Below are positions 12,212-25,302 of a DNA stretch of 64,000 nucleotides, one piece after another. A program made the position numbers and the translations under genes. Origin of the DNA: Azadirachta indica (lineage: Eukaryota > Streptophyta > Magnoliopsida > Sapindales > Meliaceae); NCBI GenBank assembly GCA_022749755.1, contig CM040452.1, forward strand, positions 21,222,350 through 21,286,349, in the 5' to 3' direction. The notes under the pieces were generated by a model, which was given only the letters and a program-made list of their open reading frames with translations, was not told the origin of the DNA and did not search any database. Numbering within the stretch: position 1 is the stretch's first letter; each line of letters opens with the position of its first letter.

Positions 12212-15200
12212 TCAAGGTTTAAAGGACAGCTGAGAGAAATCATATAACAGCTGTTTCTGATGATCCGTAGTGAGAGGACCGCTTCCCTCTAAGAGTTCAA
12301 ATGGTACTTCCCTCTTAATTGCTCTGGCAACTTCCCCTGCATCAACAACCATATCTGGCGGAACTTGCATACGGAGTGACTGCATAACACCTTCAAATTT
12401 GCTTACAGAATACTTCCAGAGAAGGTTAAAGAACTCGTTAAATGAGACCTGCCAATCTGACCGAGTGCTCATATCATAGTTGCCAGCAGTAAGGGGATCT
12501 TTCAAAAGTTTAGCCGCCCGCTCAAGAACTGACATTAAAATATGGGAAGCCCCATCTCCAGCTGGGCTTCCTAGAGAACGAAGTGGGGGCTGCTCTGCAG
12601 AACAAACCACTGCCCGAAGGCAGGCACTAAGTGCAGGAAGATCCATGCCATGAACACATGATATAATAACTTTCATTAGCTTATTTGTAGTATCTACTGC
12701 ACTTGAGTCAGCAGGCGGAGTTCCAAACAAGACCCTTAAATGACGAAAAATGGCCACGCAAACTACACTCGTGAGCTCACCACCTGGATAGAGAAGCTGA
12801 AGGTACCTTGCCAGGAGTTTTCGGCCCTTGGGAAGAGAGACTATTCGAAAAAACACAAGATCATCCTTGGGAGCATGACCAACTACGTGGCCATTATTGC
12901 GGAATGGTTCAAGCAACTGAAGTGATGCTGCCAACCCTTCAAGCAGGACCTGCCGCCTCCGTCTCAACTGGTTTCCACCATCTGGGGGCTGATTGAACTG
13001 CAGAAAACGATCAATATCATCCACATCAAGGAGTAGGCAAATACCGTCTTCAATTGTCACCCGAGCTGCAAGCATTGGTTCCTCTTCCAGGGGCTTCTCA
13101 GTAATATTCTGCTCCGTATTTCCAGCAAAAGATGAATTTGGAGGATCCACCTCAAGAAGAGGGCGAGGCCTACGAATTGAAGAGAAAGGAACCCTCCCGA
13201 GAGCATCAACCTGGAGAAAAGCATGTGGCTCACTATTTGGTCGGGCTCGTGGGGGTAGATCTCTCAAATGAGTTGGACAGAAATGATGTTTCAGCTTTGC
13301 CCCAGCATATTTTTTTGCAAGACAAGCCTGGTGGTAATAATCATCGACATACGGGTCATTACTGTGTGTTGCTGCAAGCTGCATTCTAAGAATACCCTCA
13401 ATTTCATCCACCGTCATATATTTGGATCTAAACTGTGGCCAACCATTTGTATCAAAGCCTTGTTGTGGAAAACGTAAATTATGTCTGCTTTTCTGACCTG
13501 ATTTCGGTCTTTGACCCAGGTCACCTGCACCAAGCATAGCTTCAAACTTGTTCATCAAGGATGAAGAAGAAGAAAGATGAGAATTGAATACTTCAGACTG
13601 CATCCCTGGTGGTAAATGGCCAAACGATGGTTGAACAGGATGCTGCAGTCTATGCTGTTGCGGCTGTAATTGTTGCATTAATTGGGGAGGCATCAAGCCA
13701 TTTTGATGAGGTAGCTGTTGCGGCAACATATTGTTCACAATGCCAGGATGGTCTCTAGGATAGAAACCAGTCTGGTTTACCCACTGGTTGACTGGATGGC
13801 TATTGATGGATAGAGCAGGACCAAACTGAGGCAAGTTACCACCATACTGTGTCCCGTGATGTAACCCAGCCAACTGCAGCTGAGAGTTAGAGAATGGAGG
13901 GAGGTTTGGTGAAGATGACATCTGGGATCCACCGGCAACATATTGAACATTCAGGTGGCCAGAATGGTGGTTTGGGGAAGCCTGCTGAGATCTGACACCT
14001 GGAGGAGGAAAGGATGTATAAGACGACTTAGGCACAAGAATCGGTTCACTGGAGAAATGATGATGGTGGTGTTGCAGCTGCTGTTGCTGCTCAGGATATG
14101 AAGATGTTCTATATAGAGGCTGCTGTTGCTGCTCGGGATATGAAGATGTTCTGTGCAGAGGCCTTGATTCTGTGATATAAGGAGAAGAAGCATATGGCTG
14201 GGAAGACCAGCGTTTCCCATCTGGAATGCCTTCAATGTCAAGCATCTGCTGATCCAACCAATTAGGATAATCGTCCCCTTGCATCCATTCAGCAGCTGAT
14301 GAACCTGAAAGAAAAGTGTCATATAAATTCAAGCAAAATACAATATGAAATGCCCATATTTAGAACGGGAAAAAGATATTGTTGCTTGAATGAAAAACAG
14401 ATTATACTCAGCCAATTCTCTTCTTCCAAACTAAAAAGTTACAATTACTGACTGAAAATGTAGGAAAGGATGTAGACACTGGATGGCAGAAGTAAAAGGA
14501 TGATGCGAGGCAAATGAAAAGATCGAAGCACAAACACTGTATAGTATGACATTGTTAAACTTACCAAATGCAATCCAAACCAAACACATTTGCTGCATTA
14601 CCATGCATGTGATTTTGTTTCTTTTATCACAAACTATAACAAAGCAACAAATATACAGCGTGTACACTTTTCCACCTAACAAATCATTGCAGCGTATCAA
14701 GATAGAAAGGAAACCAAATGTGATTCTAAAAGTTGCCAAGTTCATGGAATCATCAAATTCTGAATACAGAAACATTATAAACTTTGCACATGAAGAGGCG
14801 GAGAGAGCTGGTTGCATGTAGTAGTTAGTTAAATCATGCTCCAACATAAGGAGATGCCTAGTTGCATTAGTTATAATTTGAAATCTTCTCCCATCTATCC
14901 ACTTGATTATTAACTCAATCATAAGAACCCAAAACTGTTTTAAAGTTCATAATGGGCCAACACTACAATCAATTGATCATGTAGTAAAATAGACAACAAT
15001 CTGGGTAATATTTTCTTCAATCTCTCACCCTCACAGAAAAGACCAAGGATCATCATTTTGTAACAGCCGAAGAAAAAATCATTTGAAAAACAGTCACATG
15101 TTCAATGTCGTCAACCACTTTGCTATTAAACCATTCTTCAAGCTTCAAAAAAATCAGCATCTCTTTCTCCCATTAACAGAACAATAAAAAGTTGCAATTT

Positions 15201-17229
15201 AGAAAACCATCCAGTCCTACTTTCTTGGCTACCTAAAAGCTTCAATGTGTTACTCATAAGGTAAAAACTGAAAAATGATTCATTGGTTAAAAAACCCAAA
15301 CATCTGAAATCACAAGACATGTCTTACTCATAAGGTAAAAACTGAAAAATGATTCATTGGCTAAAAACATCCGAAATCACGTGAGAAGCTGAAACCGCAT
15401 AAAAATTTTCACAGAGAAAGAAGTTTTTGTAATTATTAATCTCTGATGCTAGGTCATGCCAAGAAACAACATCTATCATAGAAAGAAACAGAATTGAAAA
15501 TAACAGAGGCAATAAGAATATTTTAAGTTTACAAATAAATTGAGCTTCAAGGAGGGAAAATGCATAAATCTTTTTTACATAAAACAGGCAACAGCAGTAC
15601 TCACTTTCTCTGGATCCCCTATCACCAATTATACCAGCACCTCTTGGTCCACTAACGACCGTGTTCAACTGCACCAACACAAAGCAACTTAGACAATGAA
15701 GCTAAGAAAAAAATATTTTCTGTTTTGTAACTCTTTTCAATAAGAAACATATGTAATACATGCCCACAAGGGAGATCAAGATAATAGCTTCAACAATTAT
15801 TCAGTACAATAATACATGCACAAGCACTCAGTGAAGAGAACGAAACAAGGAAAGAAAAGGACCATCAAATTAAGCTGAGCTTAGTTCTACAAGAAAAAAT
15901 TGCATAAGATTTGGTTGGTTCTACAGCTACAAATTTTCCCGTCTTCTTTCTTGTAGTACAAAGAGAAAACACGAGAAAAGATTATATTATCCAGTAATAA
16001 ATTTGAGCGAAAATCAATAAAGATAACCAAGTTTTTACACAATCAAACAAAAATGTCCTTTGCACATGGTGGACCAACCTTTGAAAATGTACTAGCAAGA
16101 TCATCAATATCAGATAGCGATCTTAAAACTTCCACCTGCAATTAAGCAAAAGAAAAGTTGGTTACCTCAGCACAAACTTTCAAAAGTTGAATGTTTTCAA
16201 CTAAATTTAAAATTTGAAACAACTAGTAGAAATATTTGACTAACTATTCTAGAGAGCAATTCAGGAAGAGAGAGAAAGATTTGCTGTCAATTCCTGTGCC
16301 CAAATGCATAAAAAAAGAAAAACATATATAATCATTTTTGGAACCTCATCCAACCCCATCTCCGCTACTATAAACAATAACTATATACCAGAACTGATTA
16401 ACTCCTTATACAACATAAATCCTGACGTAACAGCCCTATGCAAACTATTCGATGCATATGCTTCCAAAGGCATATGAAAATCCTAAATACTATTTCAAGG
16501 ACCATTCACCCAAATACTGCAACCCACAAATCTGTTCAGATAACAAGGACAAAATATTTTAAGAAATAAGACATTGAAAACATGGAGCAAAAACAGCCTT
16601 TAAGACTAATCAATCACACACCTTTAACGATAAGCCATGTGAGCAGAAAACACAGAGAACACTAATTCATTTCACCATCATTTTCAATAAACTGGGCAAT
16701 ATAGAAGCTAAATTCTTACCCAAACAGATTATATCAACCTCAAAAAACAGAAAGGCTATTAGATAATATAGTCATAGGGGATCCTAAATCTAGCAGCTAA
16801 GAACAATAATTAAAATAATAAATAACTAGAGCAACACTAACCGCGCCCAAAAATAACCCCAAAAATAATATAACACCAAAATTTAAACCAGGAAAAAGAG
16901 AAAAGAATTAAACCTCCTCTTTATCAAAGAGAAATTCCTCCTCATCGAACGCGGATGCAGGAATATTATCTTCTTCATCCTCCAATCCGCCCAACTCAAC
17001 TTCCTCAACTACATCTTTTCCAAAAAATGCATATTGCGATGCATCAAATACAGCATCACCTGCATGACAAATTCCAATACCAGATTTACCAAAATTCCCA
17101 TAACAAAAAGAAAAAACAAACAATACCAATCAAAACTGAAAACGAACCTGTAGAATTTTCATCGATTTGCTTAAGACCCTCCATTTTAGGGGCTTTTTCA
17201 ATACTTCCCCCACTATCAAAACCTTCCAT
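12212..17229 (-). CDS. PAT1: PAT1 homolog, mRNA decapping activator
   Basis: Five coding exons on the minus strand: 17229-17148, 17059-16914, 16135-16079, 15668-15605 and 14304-12212; together 813 aa, normal for plant PAT1 proteins. The N-terminus carries the conserved FDASQYAFFGK block and an acidic stretch. The middle is Pro/Gln/His-rich and disordered (polyQ and HHHHH runs). The C-terminal half (YMTVDEIEGILRMQLAATH, then RGRK-type helical repeats around LPKGRKLLARYLQLL) is the Pat1 superhelical domain that binds LSM1-7 and DCP2. PAT1 promotes decapping of deadenylated mRNA in cytoplasmic P-bodies; Arabidopsis PAT1 is also linked to MAP kinase 4 immunity signalling. In this copy a 14-residue unit, PLHRTSSYPEQQQQ, is tandemly duplicated. 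Confidence 0.94.
14078..14161 (-). repeat. In-frame 42-bp tandem duplication in PAT1
   Basis: Two adjacent copies encode PLHRTSSYPEQQQQ and PLYRTSSYPEQQQQ, at 14161-14120 and 14119-14078, differing by one residue. They lie in the disordered Gln-rich segment, where CAG-type repeats favour slippage or unequal exchange. The frame is kept. Confidence 0.85.
15250..15380. repeat. 74-bp direct duplication inside a PAT1 intron
   Basis: The segment starting TTACTCATAAGGTAAAAACT at 15250 recurs at 15324 with very few changes, and the following CATCTGAAATCAC/CATCCGAAATCAC also repeats. It lies in the intron between exons 4 and 5. It has no coding effect. Confidence 0.8.
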
Positions 17230-18080
17230 GTCTATCTATATCTACACTTTCTAACCTCCCCGAGAACAAAGAAAAACAAAAAACAAAAAAAGCTCAACTA
17301 ACCCAAAACCAAATCTAGAGGAAACAAAACACAAATGACTAAATCTCAATCTAAACTAGTTAAGAGTAAAAACCCTTTGTAGTAAAAAATCTGATATCTA
17401 GGGTTTTTAAAACGAAGAAGAAGATCTGTACAGTTAATTGTGTACAGTAGTAGTTAATGGTTTGAAGTTACTTTTATTATAATTTTATGCTTTTGGATTT
17501 GTCTGGCTGATAATTATAAGAGAGAGTGAGCGTAGAGAAACGAGAGAAGAACCCTAGAGAAGAGATAACGATGGTGATTTAATATTTATTATTATTATTG
17601 TATTAGTTAACAGGTTGGACGATGGAGGACGGTGAAGTTGAATTTTTTTTTTTTTTTTTGTGGCAATATTTTTCCTTCATATTTAAGGGGATCCGGTTTC
17701 AGTAACCCGATTCGAGCTCCAATAAAAAATAATATAAAATTGTAATATGTTAAACGTATTACAATAACTGTGAGTAAAGAGCTACAATGCGACCCTAAAT
17801 ATTTCCATACGAATACGTTAATATATTTATATTATATTGCTAGTGTAACAAAATGGGACCCTAAATATTTGAATATTAATGCCATTACTGTATGGTATTA
17901 TTAGAAAACAAAAAGAAAAACAAATGCATTGGTTGCAAATTTCATATTTGTGTTATAGATCACCACTTATGCATTTGATGCTTGATTATATGAGTTTTAA
18001 TGTGATTATCAATCATTATATATTGGTAAGCTTTTAAGTATATTCAAGGAAATAGTGGGTTTTGGACTCCTCATTTGGTT

Positions 18081-18160
18081 TGGTTTGGTTGGGTTGGGTT
18101 GGGTTGGGTTGGGTTGGGTTTGGCCATAAGTGTAATTGTGAGTGTGAGTGTGAGTGTGGT
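18081..18160 (+). repeat. (GGGTT)6 G-tract with flanking GGTTT and GTGAGT repeats
   Basis: Six GGG runs separated by TT occupy 18091-18118. They are preceded by GGTTT units and followed by a GTGAGT repeat at about 18136-18160. The plus strand fits a simple G-quadruplex pattern; the minus strand is correspondingly C-rich. It is not the plant telomere unit TTTAGGG. Confidence 0.85.
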
Positions 18161-19057
18161 GGCAAAGGAGAAAAAGGCCAAGATTGAAAAGGAGAGGCAT
18201 CATCTATCAACTCATCTCTTTTTAGCTATATGGTATTGTTTGATTATTAAACTGTGTTTTTGCTTTTCTTGTTTTCAAAAAACATTTTGTGATCGTTGAG
18301 ATGAGAGATGATGTGTCAAAAATTGGGGGACCCTTGATGTAAAATGAAGAGTGAGGTGATGATTGAGAAAGTGGATAGGTTTTGTATTAATTGGATTTTT
18401 GTTGGTGGGGGAAGATGATGAAAGCATATATTCTTAAACAATTATTGTGTTTATTGAGAGAATTTATTTATTAGATTTATGAATACTTAGGCAAAAGTGC
18501 TTCAAGCTACATGGTTGAAACATTACTTAATCTTGAGAAATTATTTTTTTTCAAAAGATTCTCCATGTTCTAAGTAAAACATTATATTGAACAACTTGTA
18601 TCTAAAAATTAGTCATAATTTTACGTCTCTTAAATTATTATAAATGCTTTGACTACACTATAAGTTATTACTTGAGATTTTAAACTTCGAGTATTAAAAG
18701 TATAATAGTTGATCCAAACAAAGAATAAATCTTTTATAAACTTACATTCAAATTTATTTTTGAATAAATCAATTATTTAATAATAAAATTATAAAATAAC
18801 TTATTACATAATTTCAATGGTTGATCAACTAATTGAGATAAAAATCAACGTTAAGTTTTATTTTCTAACACAAAATAAAAAACTTTTTTTTTACAAAAAA
18901 GAAAATTATTATGAGCTCTTAAACTTTTATATTTATATATAAATGAAGGTGTCATTTTTTTAAATTTATGACAAACAAATCTCCAACCGGTGATCCCAAT
19001 AAAATTACAAAATTATCCTTTCAATGTTGATTTTGAAAAGAAATATAACATATCATT

Positions 19058-19481
19058 GGGGGTGTGTTTGGTAGGACGCATTGCATTGTATCGAATTATA
19101 ATGAAATGGATTGGATTAGATTATAATAAATAGTACTGAATAAAATTTAATACAATACTACATTTGATGTGATATTGTATTATAATATATTAATTGTAGA
19201 AAATAATTTTTAAAATTTTTTAATTATAAATTATTATTTTTGGAAGGTATTATTAAATAATTTAAAAAATTATTGTTTTAAAAATATTATTTTTTAAAAT
19301 AATAAATAAAAATAGTACAATAAAGGCTTGACTTAAGGAAGGGGCAGGTAAAGTTTGAAGGATTTGGATTATATTATTTTAATTTTTATGCAGTTTAATC
19401 CCTACACCAAACACTGAACAAAAAAAATTTTGACCCCAATAATGAAATAATGCAATCTAGACTCGCCTGACAAACATATCC
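19058..19481. mobile_element. MITE-like non-autonomous DNA transposon, copy 1
   Basis: The left end GGTGTGTTTGGTAGGACGCA and the reverse complement of the right end (GGATATGTTTGTCAGG) form imperfect terminal inverted repeats. The interior is AT-rich, without coding capacity. It shares ordered blocks with the adjacent copy 2: TTATAATAAA/TTATAATAGA, then AATTTAATACA, then TTGTATTATAATATATTAATTG, then AGTACAATA. Confidence 0.6.
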
Positions 19482-19484
19482 TAA

Positions 19485-19915
19485 AGGTACATTTGGCAAA
19501 GTACATTGAACTATATTAAATTATAATAGAGTGAATTGAATTGGATTGTAATAGATTGTCCTTAATAAAATTTAATACAGTACTATATTTCGCGCGAAAT
19601 TGTATTATAATATATTAATTGTACAAACTAATTTTTTAATTATAAATTATTATTTTTAGTCAATAGTTAAATAATTTAAAAAATTATTATTAAAAAAAAT
19701 TATTTTTGAAAATTATTTTTTTTTAAAAAAAATCAATAAATGTAGTACAATACAGGTTTATTTCAAAGAGAGGGTAGGTCAAATTTAAAGTGTTTGAATT
19801 GTATTATTTTTAATTTTTATATAATTCAATTTTTATACTAAATATTGAATAAAAAAATTTGTTTTAAATAGTAAAATAGTGCATACTAAACTCGGCTGCG
19901 AATCATGCCCTAAAT
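19485..19915. mobile_element. MITE-like non-autonomous DNA transposon, copy 2
   Basis: Starts GGTACATTTGGCAAAGTACA and ends near CATGCCCTAAATGGT. It has the same order of internal blocks and almost the same length as copy 1, lying directly beside it in the same orientation. The copies differ by many substitutions, so the pair is old. Superfamily not assigned. Confidence 0.6.
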
Positions 19916-20226
19916 GGTATTTCAATCATTTATGGGAAGTTCAAGTTAGGGAGCTATTTATTAGAAGTGGGAAACTGTGTCCTCGATTATAAAAACGTAA
20001 GAAATTAGGAACCAAGATATAATTAAGCAAAAAAACACAAAACTGAAAATCTGACGCGGCAGTAAATGATTGGTGACGCCGTCATTTGTAATGACCAAAC
20101 CCCTAACCCCAGGATTTATTTTACACGATGGAACGAAGGTAAGAGGCAAGAGTAAACCAGTGGCTATTATTTTCATTTCAGAAAAGTAAATAGCAAAGCA
20201 TTTGAAGAAACCAAGGAAGAAAGAAA

Positions 20227-23200
20227 ATGGTTAGTATAGCGGCCTGCAATTATCTTCTTCCTGCATTACAACTCCTTCCAAATTCAATGAAATCTTACGT
20301 TTTTTCCAAAAACGTAAGCTTAGTCGGCGGTTTTGGAATTACTACTAGAAGGAGATTTTCTTCTTCTTCCAAGATTAGCATGAGCTTGAGAGCTGGAATC
20401 GTTGGCCTTCCTAATGTCGGCAAATCAACACTCTTCAACGCCGTCGTATGTTTATATTTGTTTGGTTGATGAGAAAATGGAGGAAAATAAATTGATTTTT
20501 TTTCTTTAAAAAAAACAATTGATGTCTGTTACCTGTTTGTTAGACGGCTTATATGGTTACTCTATTCAATGTCGGAAAATCTACTATTGTTGTTTGGTTG
20601 CTGAGAAATCGGTGGAAAACAAGTCAACGGTTTTTAAAACTGCTTATATATATGGTTACTCTACCCTAGTTTGTGTTCTAATGCAACTTGAGAATTCATT
20701 TTATTCGTTTATCAGTTCTTAGAATCTTTCAATTTTACTTCAACAATTCTTAAAATGCATACATTGTTAATGATGTATGATGACTTAGATTAAGCTCTGC
20801 AACATTTTGTCCTAGCGCTTTTTTTTAATAGCTTATGACTTTTAGTGAGCTGGAATTTTTCAAAATCTGAAATTAGCATATGAAGGAGTGCTTTGATAAC
20901 TCAGTGAAACTACTCATTATTTGTATGATACTCAACGATGAGCATAGCCAATAGCTTAAAGTTCCAGGTATGACCTCTTAGACCAGAGATTGTGTAGCTG
21001 CTGATAGTTGGAATGATCACCGTGTTTACTTGTGACGACTTCTATCCTTATAAAATCAACCCACTACACCTGCATGATTCTTGTATTGCCATTGTGGATT
21101 GATTTTCCATACTTTTCTTGGCACTGCTGTCTGGTGTTGATAAATAAAATTTTGTCTTTGTAGGTCGAGAATGGAAAGGCTCAAGCTGCTAATTTTCCTT
21201 TTTGCACCATAGAGCCAAATGTAGGCATTGTTGCAGTTCCAGATCCTCGACTTCATGTGCTTTCTGATCTCAGTAAATCTCAACGGGCTGTCCCAGCATC
21301 TATAGAATTTGTTGATATTGCTGGGCTTGTGAAGGGTGCAAGCCAAGGCGAGGTGATAATGCTTTAGTTCTTTCTCTGAAGCCACCAGATTCAATTTCTT
21401 GATTTTTATTCATTCATCTGTGCTGCTGTTTGTTCCTTGGCAACTAGGTTGCATATATTAACACTTTTTTTCTTTCATGCTATGTTTTGCAGGGATTGGG
21501 TAATAAATTTCTATCACATATTCGTGAAGTAGACTCCATTCTTCAGGTTTGTGTGTCCTTATTGACACTGTTGTTCTTGCATGGCTATTTTCGTCTTAGC
21601 ATACCACAACAATTGCCAGTTGTTGAAGATCTCTTTTGTTATTTTTTCAGTGGTAACTTTGTTCAAGAAGAGAAATTGTAAATCAGAAACAGAGGAGAAC
21701 TTTGTTTAATCTTTGATTCCTTTTTCTGTTCACTTTTGTGGTGTTATAATTTTTTAGTTGGGGGTTCTGGTGGCATGTTTATGCATCTTTTTCCTTAGCA
21801 GCTGATCTTTCGATGGACACTAGATATTACTTTATTGGTTATCTTTCCTAGTTTTTAGTGAGTTGCTTCTGTATTTTATCATCGTCTTCATTTCTGTTTG
21901 AAATTGCATTAACTATGGGTTTGTTTATACTTTCTTTATGATGATTGAATTGGTTGAATTATCTACATAAAGGAAACCTTATTTTGTTAAGTACGCTAAT
22001 ACTTTCAGTTATTCCTCCACAAATTATGCTGATATATGTTTACTTTTATTCTTTTAGGTTGTGCGATGTTTTGAAGACAATGACATTGTCCATGTGAATG
22101 GAAAAGTTGATCCTAAGTCTGATATTGATGTTATCAACTTAGAGCTTGTTTTCTCAGATCTGGAGCAGGTATGCTTAACAGAACTTGTTGATGGTGTATT
22201 TTAAAGTTGTCTGTGCATTAGTCATGCCTTTTTATCTTTGAGATCGTCACTGATAAACTTTTCAAAATCTTGTTTGATATGAATAGCTGATAGAGCTAAA
22301 TTGTATCTCTTACAAGAAATGCAGATTGAGAAGAGAATGGACAAGCTCAAAAAAGGGAAGGCAAAAGATTCGCAATCTAAACTTAAGGTAAATTGAATTT
22401 TTCAATACTTTTTTATCATCCTGCATTTCACGGTTGACCCAAGAGTGTAGGTGGCGATTTTTTGAATTTAATTTCGCAACATGCTCTAATTTAGGAGGAA
22501 GCAGAGAAGGCTGCGTTGGAAAAAATTCAGCAGGCACTCATGGATGGAAAACCAGCACGATCCGTGGCTTTAACTGATTTTGAAAAGGATGCTATAAAGC
22601 ATCTTTGCTTGCTTACAATGAAACCTGTTATATATGTGGCCAATGTTGCAGAGGATGATCTAGCTGATCCTGGAACTAATCCCCATGTCAACGAAGTGAA
22701 GAATCTTGCATCAGATTTGCAATCTGGAATAGTGACAATTTCTGCACAGGTTCAATACTGATTTTGCAGTTGCTAACATCTATACTGGTCAAGTAAACAC
22801 AAAAATTTTAATTGCAGGTTGAGGCAGAATTAACTGAACTTCCACCTGAGGAAAGAGTAGAATATTTGAAATCCCTTGGTGTCAGTGAGAGCGGCCTTGG
22901 GAATCTCATCAGGGCAACATACAGCCTTTTGGGTCTACGTACATACTTTACTTCCGGGGAAAAGGTGAGGAAGATAATGTTGAAATTATATTTTCTTGTT
23001 GCTATATTGGTCTATTAAAAAGAGTGCTTCCATGTTTTATGCAGGAAACAAAAGCGTGGACCATACTTGCAGGTGAGCTTGGTCTGCTAGATATTGATAT
23101 ACTTGACGTGCATAATATGGCAACCAAGTTTTTGCTATATGTGCATCTTTTATTTTAAATTGGACCTTGACTAGCTTCAAAGCACAAACCTAACATTAGG

Positions 23201-24974
23201 GTTGTAGTTTAGTTGCAAGATATGAATTTAACAACTAGTTATATGAGAATTTGTTTGGTGAACCAGAGGAGAGAAAAAATTATTTTTAGTTTTACTTGTT
23301 TTTGACCATTGGATTGGAAATTTGGTCTAGTTATGCCATAGTGATGGACTGTATTAATGCTGTTTAATATGGATCAATTTTCTTCTGAAATTTACTCTGG
23401 TTATCCAGGAATGACAGCACCTCAGGCTGCTGGAGTTATTCACTCCGACTTTGAGAAAGGTTTCATCCGAGCTGAGACGGTAAGCATTTTGGGAATAAAT
23501 TTTGACATGTTTCAATTGTTAGATATTCAAACACTCATAGTTCTTATATTTGTTTTTTAAGTAAGAAAGGACTGTGGTTATATACATGTTGAATTGAGGC
23601 ATGGGCAGAACCTAATAATTTAATGGCTTCTTGTGAATAATGTTGCTGGTCAAGTAGTTTATTTTGGTTATTGCTATAGCGTTGTACTTGCATTCCCAAA
23701 TCATTCTAACAGGAAGCACTATCAAGCTTTTTGGTGAGGACATATTGAGCTAACCATATATATATACATATACATATAAATAACTGAATTTGCTCAAGGT
23801 TTCTATAGTACTGATATATTGAAAGTCAAGATAATACCCATCTATCTCTTCATTGTAAAAATTGATTCTATGTCATGAATGACAATGACATATTAGTAGC
23901 GGCAGTGCATTACTTTTTTAACAGTAGGTTATTAAGAAAAAAAAAAAATTAGTAAAATGCCGGTACATGATTAAACTGTTTGAATGTTAATATGAGAAAA
24001 CCCTTTTTGGCCTTGACTATCTCAGCATGCGCATTCCAATAAACCCATCTTTGTCTTGGTTTTTATCACAATAAACAATGCATAACAAGTATTGGTTAAA
24101 ATATTGAACTAAACTGAATTCTGACATGTTATTTGTCTTATCAGGTAGCTTATGATGATTTCGTTGCTTCTGGTTCTCTTGCAGCAGCGAGGGAAAAAGG
24201 ACTTGTGAGTTGGTTGCTTACCATGAGCATCTATCTTCTTATAAATATTTTCAGCAGAGCTCATACATGTTGCAGTCTTTTTTTTTTTTTTTTTTTTTTG
24301 CTGCTTATAGAAAATCCTGGACATATATAGAATGAATATTTGTGCAGGAAGCATCCATATTTTAATCATTTTATATCTAAGGCTATTGGTGCTGTTTGAT
24401 AAGTATTTGATACTTGATTGTCCGAAGCTATAATATAAAAATTTATCTAGAAAATGTTACCAACATTCTTGGATGGAGGAATCTGCTTTTTCCATGCAGT
24501 TTTAATGTTAAGCACATTGTTTTTTACTAGGAATAGGAATTCACCAGTACTTTACTAGACCTGTTGAATGACTCGCACCCTCATCGGGCTGTGCACCTCT
24601 GTGGTTATATCTAGTCTTTCTTTCCTAAGAAATGTGACTTAGTTGAACAGCTGCCAATATTTGCTTAGCTTGTAATGTGTTATTACGGGTTAAAAATCAG
24701 ACATATTTTGGTAGGCATAAGTGCTGCAGACCTGGGATTGCATCTGGTATTCAACAAATTGTATTTATTCATGGGTGGGGAAGGGTTTTCCTTGCTCTGT
24801 ATTCCGGCCTCTCTTCTCTCCCCTCCATGTATATATACCATGCAGACAGAACTTATTTCTTCCTCCATGGAAATTGATTTATACAAGTTTGTTTGGTTTT
24901 TGCAGTTGAGATCTGAGGGTAAAGATTACATTGTACAAGAAGGAGACGTGATGCTATTTCGTTTCAACGTCTGA
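20227..24974 (+). CDS. Chloroplast-type YchF/Obg-like GTPase (At1g56050-like)
   Basis: Eleven coding exons: 20227-20445, 21164-21352, 21493-21546, 22058-22168, 22325-22387, 22495-22749, 22818-22964, 23045-23072, 23409-23479, 24145-24204 and 24906-24974; 421 aa in total. The first ~50 residues (Ser/Arg-rich, few acids) look like a plastid transit peptide. The G domain follows: G1 GLPNVGKST at residues 60-68, switch region [14 protein letters not shown]3 [10 protein letters not shown], and an NVAE motif in place of NKxD, as is usual in YchF and linked in relatives to ATP rather than GTP preference. A coiled-coil insertion ([13 protein letters not shown]) and a C-terminal TGS domain ([31 protein letters not shown]) complete the fold. 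YchF proteins bind ribosomes and affect stress responses. Confidence 0.95.
24278..24299 (+). repeat. 22-T homopolymer in the last YchF intron
   Basis: An uninterrupted run of 22 T residues, probably length-variable. It sits in the intron between exons 10 and 11, far from the acceptor used at 24905, so no splicing effect is expected. Confidence 0.9.
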
Positions 24975-25302
24975 TAGCAGTCTCAATCAAACTGAGAATG
25001 TATCTTCTAGTTCTTCAGCCAATCAAGCTGGTAAACAATTGGAGACACGTCACATTGGTACACAGTTGTTGGAAATTCTGCAGCCTGAGAGCAATCTCCG
25101 ATGAGGGAAATTGCATGGCCATATGGTGAAGCATTTTTAACTTTTTATTATGAGAATACTTCAGATTTTGGTACTGAAAATAGATAGCTTATTTAATTCA
25201 TGAATTTATCAGTTGTATACTCATACCACAAAACATTTTTGATGAAAAAAAGAAGGAAAAAAAAAATGTTAGTTATTATGAGAGGTGAAAAGCAACCTTA
25301 AT

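Larger units (their letters stand above)
17230..20226. other. Intergenic region between the divergent PAT1 and YchF genes
   Basis: This holds the PAT1 5' untranslated region and promoter (about 17.2-17.7 kb) and the YchF promoter (last few hundred bases). Between them are a poly-T tract, the GGGTT repeat at 18.1 kb and the two MITE-like copies at 19.06-19.92 kb. No coding region was recognised. Confidence 0.6.

Noticed and set aside
12740..13477. Plus-strand frames across the PAT1 coding exon
   Set aside because: They are shadows of the minus-strand PAT1 frame with no domain of their own.
18075..18125. GGGTT array as interstitial telomere sequence
   Set aside because: The plant telomere unit is TTTAGGG; this unit lacks the A and has a 5-base period.
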